This document shows, one piece after another, positions 55,863 through 64,000 of a DNA stretch of 64,000 nt. The notes below the pieces were generated by a model. That model was given only the letters and a program-made list of their open reading frames with translations. It made no database searches and was not told where the DNA came from. The DNA is from Austropuccinia psidii (taxonomy: Eukaryota; Basidiomycota; Pucciniomycetes; Pucciniales; Sphaerophragmiaceae). Position numbers and translations under genes: made by a program. Numbering within the stretch: the first letter of the stretch is position 1; each line of letters opens with the position of its first letter. Where the stretch lies: NCBI GenBank assembly GCA_023105745.1, contig JALGQZ010000014.1, forward strand, positions 2,513,888 through 2,577,887. The letters run 5' to 3'.

Positions 55863-56457
55863 TTTTTACTTAATGACGTTTAAAAAAATTCATTTTGGGT
55901 TTATTGAATAATACGTTATGTTTATAATCATGAAATTTCATAATAATTTTATATTTTTTGATTTTAAGAGCTATTGAGGCATTTGAAAAGCAATTTTACT
56001 CTCTTACACATGGTTTTTCACATCCTTAGACTTGCAAGAACTTTCTTTTAGTGACTCTAGTGATTAAGAAAGATATTTATAAATTATTAATACATCTATA
56101 TTATAAATTCATTTTAAAAAAAAGAATAATCTTAATTTTATTTAATTCTTTAAAAAATAAAAATATAAAAAAAGAGAAAAAACCAATAAAAAAGTAATTT
56201 TCGTTCTTTTTTTCATTTCTTTTATTCATCTTATTCATTCAAAACATATTTAAGCAATTCTTATGTGGAAATCGACCTATCCTATCAAAAAATAACACTT
56301 TTAAGAGAATACTTATATTTATTTGTCATTTTAGTGTTTTCAGACAACCCTGCAGAGGATAATCAAACCACTGTTGAGAGATTGGTGGAAGAAACTTGTC
56401 CAAGTTCTCCAACACCAATTGTCAAAAAGAAAAATAAAGCTAATAAATTGGTCTTTC
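55863..56457 (+). other. B2 leader with a short open frame
   Basis: AT-rich leader; from 56,265 an open frame (MEIDLSYQKITLL and onward, then ERLVEETCPSSPTPIVKKKN) runs into the solo LTR. With the LTR removed it continues past 57,885 (QDPLFRTLKVINSF). A TTTTAG near 56,335 could be a splice acceptor. Confidence 0.4.
56453..56457. repeat. Left copy of the target-site duplication (CTTTC) of the inverted solo LTR
   Basis: CTTTC at 56,453-56,457 equals CTTTC at 57,880-57,884. Confidence 0.92.
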
Positions 56458-57879
56458 TGTCAGGTTGAGTCTATGATATAGTAAGTAGAATAGTACATAA
56501 AACTCTAACTGTTACTGTGACATGGATAAAATAAATTATAAAAAAAGATTTTTGGAATAGTATTTCAGGGCTTTACTAAAGGATTTTAGTGGTGGTGAGC
56601 CCTTCTGAAATCCCTGGGTGCAATAATTATCTTTTGGGTTACAATAATAACTACTACAATACTTAAGATTAGACATATACCTGATCATTTTCCAATAGTA
56701 TAACTGTTTTGAACAATTCTACTACATAGAAATTTAAAATCAGGATGAGGAAACCTTTTCTGGTGGAGAAAAGGCCTACTTTTATCCTAAAATGGGGTGG
56801 AATGGTCCTCTAGACCATCCACGTAGAGTAAGTGAAGATTTTTTCACTACAAAGTACTGGCTTGTTGTTTCCACAAATACTTTGTACACTTTATTGGGCT
56901 CAGATGTGGTTTTGAAACCACATCTGGGCAGTTTTCACCAATACGGGGTGGAATTTTTCATCTGGGGACCACACAGACCTCTTCTGACATGTATGACGCC
57001 CAGAATGCTGTACAGAACCTGCATGGGACCCCAGTATTGAATGAACTATGAGGTATTGAAGTATAAACATTCCTCTTTGTCCATTTGAAACCTCATGATC
57101 ATGGTTATGGGATATTATCCCACAGTAAAGGTGTATAGGCCCAATTGTGGGATTTTAACCTTAAAACTGCTATAAAGTTTTTAGTTTTTGAGATATTGAG
57201 CTCAACGCTGGTTCATTGTGTATCCCTTAATGCAATCTACAGAATGGTACATCATTTTTTATTGTTAAGATTAAATATGGCAAAGCTAAGGCATGGACAA
57301 ATTTTGTTATTCATACATATGATTTTCTCAATATCTGTATGGAGCTTATTTGCCCCATAACTTTTGTTCTAGATGGGATATGGAGAAATGAAAGTAACCA
57401 TCAGATAGCCCTTATTGTGCTCTTGCCCAAAGAAAACCACTTTAGCTATCCCACACTAAAACTGTATAAGTTAGATGAGAGATGAATATTTTATTCACCC
57501 TTATTTGGCTTTATTTTGGCCATAACTCCTGTAATTTTGATACTATCTCAGTTTGTCTGGTACCATTAGATAGCCTTTTCTTAGAGCTTCAATTTGAATA
57601 CCAATTTAATGAGGTTAAGTCTCTTCCTCTGGATGTTAGATGAGAGGTGAAAAAGAAGGTTAATGCTAAGCAACAACTTTGAGCAGGAATAGCTTCATTA
57701 TTGTTTTTCCTATGATGGTGGAACTTGTGTATTTGGAAAGTAGTGGGTTTCCTCTTTTGTTTGATTCCTTTTGAGCTGATTTGTCTCAGCTCCATGGTTT
57801 GGTGGTATCTTGGCTTTACCATTGGTTTATGGTATTTGGCTGTCATGCTTGTTCTCTGGTTTTGAGTCACAGGCTGACA
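56458..57879 (-). mobile_element. Inverted solo LTR of family A (1,422 bp) inside the B2 leader
   Basis: On the plus strand TGTCAGGTTGAGTCTATGAT to TTGAGTCACAGGCTGACA; reversed, these are the family A ends (TGTCAGCCTGTGACTC and ATAGACTCAACCTGACA). The target duplication CTTTC is perfect. The stem-loop at 56,901-56,926 (CAGATGTGGTTT/AAACCACATCTG) is the best-preserved of the family. Confidence 0.95.
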
Positions 57880-57986
57880 CTTTCCAGGATCCACTATTCA
57901 GGACTCTGAAGGTGATTAACTCCTTTTTAATTGCCATGAAAAGAATTTTTGTGTTCTGAAATTTTTTGTTTTCTTAAATTTTTACT

Positions 57987-60067
57987 ATGACTACTAGAAG
58001 AGAATCCCAATACTCCATCCAATCAGATGGAGGTGGACTCAGAAGTAGAGTTGATCCCTAAAAAGGGAAAAATCTCCAGTGGAACAGAATCCACACAAGG
58101 AAGTGCCATATCCAAAAGCCAGGTCCCAGAAATGCCCATCATTTCTGAACCAGAATTGGAACTAAGTATGAGTAATTTCAACACAGACAAATCACATTAA
58201 GGGGGCTCAAATTGACCTTTATATGAGCCAGTACAGACAGTATTACACAGTGTACAAGGACAAAGATTGATTATTGGTGCCACAGATCCACCAAGGAGTG
58301 ATGAACTCCTGGCATATCCTGAAAAAAATCCTCAAAGAGGAGGAAATAGTGAGATACTCCAATCAATGGAATCCAGTATCATCAAAGCCTCAAGTCAAGA
58401 AGATAAAGGAATACCATGCCGAAAAGAAAGGGGCAAGCAAGGAAGAAGCCCCAGTAGCTTCTTCCATCAAGCCTCAAGCCAACCAACTTCCCCAATAAGG
58501 GCAGAAGAACAAGTAAAATAATTGGGGGAAGCCATATTCCCCAAGCTACAGGATCCCAAAAATCCAAAAAGATTCCATATACAATGTCTTCAAAATGGCC
58601 AGAACCTTGATGGAATTCAAGGACAAAGAGTAACAAAGAGTGAGACAACCTGATTTCCCAAAGAAATAAATTTGTCTCCTGATGTTTTAAATATTTTAAC
58701 TGAAATTAAAAATATTATCTTACCTCTTAAAGCTATTAAGAATAGTCTATTATCCTTACAAGAAATAAATAAAAGTTTATCATCTTTAACAAAAATTGTT
58801 GTACAAAAAAAAGAAATTGATAACATTAAATTTATGGTTGAAAATAACAAACCAAAAATTCTAATTGACAATACTCAAAAGTTAATACAAGGACAAAAAA
58901 AATTTTATCAATACATAAAAGATATTAAAGAAAAAATTTGATAATCAATTATGAGGTGAGCATTGATAATTTGACAGAAAATCTGAACAAATTAAGTCTT
59001 TCTGTTGAGAAATTTGAAGAAAAGACTTCATCAGATCCAAAATTACTTCTAGACAATGTATAAAGAAGTGATGAAGCAAGAATGAATCTTCAAGATTACA
59101 TTCAAAGTAAGATAAGACTTATTACTGAAAAAATGGATAACATAAATTAGGCTAACTTAAATATGCCAAAGTTATCAACCCCATTTTCTCACATAAGAAG
59201 TTCTGTTAAACCAAAAGAGGAAATAAAAAACCCATTCATGACAGACTTGAGTAATCAAGACAATAACCAAGTCTCAATGAAAGATGCACCTCAGCTAAAA
59301 GAATGGCCAACATTCACAGGTGAAGGTGAATATTACCATATGTCATTAATTAAAACAATTGATATGTTAAAAGACAATTATGCCATACCAGATGAATTAA
59401 TTACTGAAAGACTACATTCATTATTTGTAAAATATGCAAGAAGATGGTATTATGGCAAAATACAACTCAATGGTAAAAATACCTGGTCTTGGTGGAAAAA
59501 TTAAATAATCACCAAATGGAAAAATGATTCCTGGAGGTACAAAACAGAAAATTAATTTTAAAATTCCTTCTTTGATCCCAATCAGGATAAACCTTTGACT
59601 TGGCTCTTAAAACAAGCTGAAAGATTGAATTCACTGTACCCACAAATTTCACAAACAATGGAGCACATGAAGATACTTAAGAAATGTGGAGGGGAGTTAG
59701 AACATTCCCTGAGAAGCAGGTGCATAGAACCATTCTCCACAGAGGAATATATCAATGCACTGGAAGATATAGTGACAAGAGCTAAGATTGGTAGAACTTG
59801 GAAAAAAATGACATCAAAAGTCTAAATAAACTATTTATCAAGAAAGATGAACCAAGAGAACCTTTCAAACCCAATACACCTAACATTAATGAGCAAAGAA
59901 AATGCCATAAATGTGGAGGTATTAAACACTTAGCCAATAATTGCCTCAAAAAAGCAAAGATCAATGAAATTGTGAAAACATATGACCACAATTACAAACA
60001 AAAAAATCAGATTCTGAGAAAGACACTGAAGAGTCAGAAACTTCTGAAAGTGATTAAACCAATATAA
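57987..60067 (+). pseudogene. B2 Gag with zinc knuckle
   Basis: ATG at 57,987. The first 700 bp are badly broken; a helical Lys/Asn-rich piece is open at 58,672-58,941. The capsid-like block 59,163-59,825 reads LKEWPTFTGEGEYYHMSLIK, AIPDELITERLHSLF, NGKNTWSWWKN and MKILKKCGGELEHSLRSRCI. The nucleocapsid 59,798-60,067 has CHKCGGIKHLANNC, an intact CX2CX4HX4C. Frames shift near 58,650, 59,100 and 59,800. Confidence 0.82.
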
Positions 60068-60612
60068 TTAATGCATAAATAAATCATATTTATTTGATAC
60101 ATGAAGTATTAGATGTTAACTGAAACTAACCACATGTTGGAATATCTGATACAAGCTTGACAAACATGCAAGATGCCAGTCTGTATTGAACCAAACCATA
60201 AAAAGGAATGGGATATACAGCTGGAAAGTCAAGCATAAGCATTGTCATGGTTGAGAACCATGAAGCAAAAGCAAACTTGGATACATGAGCATACTTTACA
60301 TGTGTTGGTAAACATTATTTGGAATCAATTGTACCAGATTGGGAAAGAAAATGTATACCAATGCAAGGAGTCAAATTCAGTAGTGCCAGTGAAAGCATGA
60401 AGCCCCTTGGAATAATAGACTTAAAATTTATTTTTCCTCACCCTTCACAATGTATAAGAGTGAAAGTAGAGTTTTTAGTAATGGAAAACTGTACTATTAA
60501 CCACTTTATACTTGGAAATTATAAGTTTTTAATTTATTCCATAGACATCTCAAATCAAAAAGACTGCTATTTTACCATAGGAGACAATAAGAGGAGAAAT
60601 TTGGGCTTTTAA
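60068..60612 (+). pseudogene. B2 aspartic protease with a stop in the active site
   Basis: The active-site triplet reads Leu-Asp-Thr-stop: TGA at 60,286-60,288 stands where the Gly of DTG is expected. Downstream blocks are well kept in an open frame 60,319-60,612 (SASESMKPLGIIDLKFIF, FLVMENCTINHFILGN, KDCYFTIGDNKRRN). This copy cannot make a functional protease. Confidence 0.82.
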
Positions 60613-62160
60613 ATAACAAAAAACAACTTACATTCATAAAAAAAGAAGAGAAAACTCCAGAAAAAGACTTTTTCATAGGGGGCCAACTTAAAGAGGCAGA
60701 ATTCAATCAAGAATTAACAGAAAAAATGAAAGAAAAATTGATTGACCTCTTATTCAAATATAAAGATGCCATTGCAATTGACAAAGAGCCACTAGGTTCC
60801 CTTATTGGACATGAAATAGACATTATCCTTAATGTAGAAAAGCCGTATCCACCTCTGTTAAGGAGACCAGCTTACCCAGCTAGCCCAAGAGCTAGAGAAG
60901 CCTTGGAGGTACACATTAAAGAATTAATGAACCTTGGAGTATTAAGGAAAGTAGGACATAATGAACAGGTAGGAGTCACAACACCTGTCATTATTACTTG
61001 GCATAATGGAAAATCAAGGATGGTAGGGGACTTTAGAGCTCTAAATAGCTACACTATCCCTGACAGATATCCAATACCCAGAATTCATGAGACATTGACA
61101 CAATTGTCACAGGCTAAGCTCATTAAAGCCATGGATGCTCTGAAAGGATTTCATCAAATTTTCTTGACAGAAAATGCTAAGAAACTAGTTAGGATAATAG
61201 TCCACTGTGGGATATATGAATATTTAAGCATGCCCTTTCGTATAAAAAACTCACCTTCCCATTATCAAAGGATGATTAATACCATATTTCCTGAGAAGTT
61301 ATCAGAAGGATGGTTAATCATATATACTGATGATATCATAGCTTTCTCAGAAACCTGGGAAAGTCACTTAACAAGACTAGAAATAGTACTACAAAAGATA
61401 GTCTAAGTGAATATGAAAATTTCCCTCAAAAAGCATCATCTTTCATATAGTGAGCTTAAAGCACTAGGAAATGTTGTATCTGGACTAAGCTTGGGAATAG
61501 ATAAAAACAAATTAGCAGGAGTACTACTGAAACCAATTCCCCAAACCAAAAAAAAATGCAATCATTTGCAGGATTTTCTGGTTACTACAGACAGCATATA
61601 AAGGACTTTGCAAGAATTTCCAAATCCCTATAAGCTCTGTGACCAACAGACAGTTTATGAAATGACTGAATAAAGAGTCATAGCATATGTGGAATTGAAA
61701 AATGCCCTCACAAATTTCCCATTTCTTCTAATGCCATATTGGGAACTATCTTTTAAGCTATACATTGATGCTTGTGGAGAAGGTTTAGCCACTGCACTAC
61801 ACCAGACACAAATAATCAATGATAAATATGCTGAAGGACCAATTTGCTTCATTTCAAGACAAATTAAGCCAACAGAAGAAATGTATTGAGAAAGCCAAAT
61901 CAAATGTCTTTTCTTAGTATGGTGTTTAGAAAAGTTACATTATTATTTGGATGGTACAGTTTTTGATGTAATTACAGACTGTTATGCTCTAAAATCTTTG
62001 TTAGACATGATGACACCAAATATACATATGCTAATATGGCAAATTGTGATCCAAGAATATTGAGGAAATATGGCTATAGTTCATAAATCTGGAAATATTC
62101 ACAAAAATGCAGATGGTCTTGAGAAGATACACCTGAAAACCCAGCATGGATACCATAGAA
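60613..62160 (+). pseudogene. B2 reverse transcriptase and RNase H
   Basis: RT is open for 226 codons at 60,726-61,406: PYPPLLRRPAYPASPRAREA, RMVGDFRALNSYTIPDRYPI, AMDALKGFHQ, IYEYLSMPF and an active site YTDDIIAFS at 61,323-61,334, with Thr where Ile or Val is usual. A TAA at 61,404 and later stops separate it from the connection region and RNase H ([29 protein letters not shown] then [30 protein letters not shown]). Same frame throughout up to about 62,270. Confidence 0.9.
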
Positions 62161-62279
62161 GAAGCACCATATATAATGCATACATGTCACAGATATTGGC
62201 ACAGAATTCTTTAATCAAGTTAAAGAAACCTATAAGATGGATAAGAACTGTAATATCCTATGCTAACTTCTGATTAAAG

Positions 62280-63698
62280 ACTTAAAAGACCCACCACTCT
62301 CATCCAAACTAGATCAAATGTGGAAAAAAGCATATGATGAAGGAAGATTCCACCTCCTTGATGGAATACTGTATCATAGGACAAAACACACATGTGTTCT
62401 GAAATTAACAGATAGAACCTTGATAAATGCTATATTACATGAATTTCATGATAGTATTGCATCTGGAAATCTCTCAGAAAATAGGACACTGGAAAGGGTT
62501 AAAACCTTCTTTTGGTGTGTAAGCTGGAGAAAAGATGTTGCAGAATATTGCAAAACCTGTGAAAGATGTCAAAACTCACACAGAGCCACAGGAAAGAAAT
62601 TTGGAATGATGATCAAAATACAAGAACCAAAGTCCCCATGGTAAATAGTTCATGTGGATTGGGTGACAGTCTTACCTCCAGGAGGAGACAGGAGTTCTAA
62701 TGCATGCCTAGTACTGGTTGACAGATACAGCAAAACTCCAATGTTCTTACCATTTCATAAAGATGACACAGCTATGGGCACAGCCATAATGATATGGAAT
62801 AAAGTTATTAGCCACACAGGCTTATTCCAAAATATCATAAGTGAAAGAGACCCAAAATTCACTTCAGCATTATGGACAAAACTCCATAACATTCGTGGAA
62901 CAAAGCTATTGTTCTTAAAGTCTTACTTCCCTCAAACATATGGTCTAGCAGAAAGAATTATACATATCTTAGAAGACATTATCAGAAGATTCTGTGCTTA
63001 TTAATTAGAATTAGAATACTCTAATGGTGTTACCCATGATTGGTGTACCCTAATACCAGCTCTTGAACTGGCATATAAAACATCAATCCATTCTTCAACT
63101 GGCAAAACACCAGAAATGTTAGAGAAAGGTTGGAATCCAAGAATTCCTTATGATACCCTCAAAAAGGACTTAGTGGATATACATCTGACAGAAAGCAGTT
63201 TTAAAATAATGCTTGACAAAGCAAGACATCATGCAAACAGATGTATGCAAGACTCTCTTAAATATGTAAAAGAGAGATGGGGTAAAAGTCATAAACCACC
63301 TCACTTTAAAGTAGGAGACTTGGTCTTAGTATCAGCTCTTAGTTTTAATAATATCAAAGGCCCAAAGAAAATTGAAATATTTATTTTCAGGACCATTCAT
63401 GATAAAAGCACTACATGGATCTAATGCTGTGCAATTAGTGCTAACAGGTGAGCCTATGAACAAAAACCCAACTTTCCCTGTAATTCTGATAAAACCTTAT
63501 AGCTCAAGTGACAAAGATTCATTTCCACTAAGAAATAAACCCCCACTCGAAATCCCCCCTCTAGAAGAAGGAGAAGAAAAGAAAATTGTAAAAGTCCTTA
63601 AAGAAAGAAGGACAAGAAACAAAAAAGAGAGGGAAAACCTTGTAAGTTATAGAAACCCAAGTCAAGAAGATGAATGGCTAATTGAGAAATATATATAA
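62280..63698 (+). pseudogene. B2 integrase with chromodomain-like tail
   Basis: In a new frame after a shift near 62,280. The zinc-binding region reads HEFHDSIASGNLSENRT, with Asn in place of the second His, then CKTCERCQ intact. The DDE core is complete (VDWVTVLPPGGD, ISERDPKFTSALW, LAERIIHILED). Stops at 62,642 and 63,002. After a second shift near 63,370 comes GPFMIKALHGSNAV and the tail IVKVLKERRTRNKKERENLV and SYRNPSQEDEWLIEK, a chromodomain-like end. The frame ends at 63,698. Confidence 0.88.
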
Positions 63699-63872
63699 CT
63701 AATGCTGATAAACTACTAAGAAGGTTCAGAAATGGAAGAAGACCTAAAGAATAAAATGGTTAAGCATTATTAAGCTTCAAGACTAAGAAAGTCTAATGAA
63801 GAGGTAGGGCAGTAGATGATACCCTAATTAACTATATCAGATTGTATTACAATATTTTTTGGTGGTAGAGAG

Positions 63873-64000
63873 CTTGAGCCTTTGAGATATGACCACATAT
63901 CCAAAAAGGTCACAAGAAAAACTTTACAATAATTATTCCTCCAAATAAGTAAAAATGCCATAAAAAAGCATAAGTTCTGAATTAACTTGGAATCTGATGA
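63873..64000 (+). repeat. Start of the B2 3' LTR, cut by the window edge
   Basis: TTGAGCCTTTGAGATATGAC matches the 5' LTR start at 53,900. The first base pair differs (CTTGAG instead of TGTGAG), a decayed terminus. A purine-rich GGTGGTAGAGAGC just upstream is the probable polypurine tract. Confidence 0.85.

Larger units (their letters stand above)
53900..64000 (+). mobile_element. Ty3-type element B2, runs off the right edge
   Basis: 5' LTR 53,900-55,843, primer-site block, leader (with an inverted A-family solo LTR inserted), Gag with knuckle, protease, RT, RNase H, integrase with chromodomain-like tail, and the first 128 bp of the 3' LTR from about 63,873. The visible LTR portions agree at roughly nine positions in ten, so the copy is older than the copia and E insertions. 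Two frameshifts and many stops make it inactive. Confidence 0.9.

Noticed and set aside
55519..55911. Ile/Tyr/Leu-rich small frames
   Set aside because: Low-complexity translation of the AT-rich half of the B2 LTR.
1..64000. RIP as a proven cause of the stops
   Set aside because: Some stops fit C-to-T changes, but others need G-to-T or other changes; without multiple-copy alignment the cause cannot be called.

Overview
This window looks like a repeat-dominated stretch of a fungal nuclear genome, most likely a rust fungus (Pucciniales) of the Austropuccinia psidii kind. The reasons are the very AT-rich sequence, the short GT-AG introns in the one host-like locus, and Gag/Pol proteins that resemble the Ty3-type and chromodomain retroelements I associate with rust genomes. 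That assignment comes from protein appearance and memory, not from a search. I found no rRNA gene, tRNA gene or CRISPR array. Almost everything recognisable is a transposable element, and every long coding region carries stops, so the window is mainly a record of insertions and decay.

Left part (1-12.6 kb): a degraded Ty3-like gag-protease fragment runs off the left edge (family F, 1-4.5 kb). It is followed by AT-rich DNA, a decayed intron-containing host-like gene on the minus strand (5.6-6.7 kb), several tandem repeats, a piece of LTR family A (10.3-10.5 kb) and a roughly 172-bp hairpin-bearing satellite (11.6-12.6 kb).

Middle-left (12.6-27.3 kb): a 5'-truncated, internally deleted Ty3-type element A0 (12.6-21.8 kb) carries a nearly complete Ty1/copia element on the minus strand (14,623-19,610; TSD TGAAC; half-tRNA-iMet primer site). 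Then come a solo LTR of family C (23,077-23,820) and a relic hAT transposase (24.6-26.4 kb).

Right (27.3-64 kb): a nested block. Element B1 starts with its LTR at 27.4 kb and is interrupted by element A1 (30,487-53,168). A1 contains a complete minus-strand chromovirus C1 (33,892-45,455; TSD GGGAC). C1's reverse transcriptase is split by a solo LTR D (39,962-41,499; TSD TCATC). A1's pol is also split by an odd insertion E (48,692-50,032; TSD CATTT) made of two near-identical 667-bp LTR-like units separated by 7 bp. A B-family pol tail then joins an LTR at 53,900 that serves as the 5' LTR of element B2. B2 runs to the right edge, and its leader carries an inverted solo LTR of family A (56,458-57,879; TSD CTTTC).

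Within each element the order is the usual one: LTR, primer site, Gag with zinc knuckle, aspartic protease, RT, RNase H, integrase with a chromodomain or chromodomain-like tail, purine tract, LTR. Copia has its own order. The two most unusual items are the LTR-7 bp-LTR insertion E and an antisense open frame of about 400 codons in the 3' region of C1, which shows six cysteines in Gal4-like Zn2Cys6 spacing (35,546-36,757).
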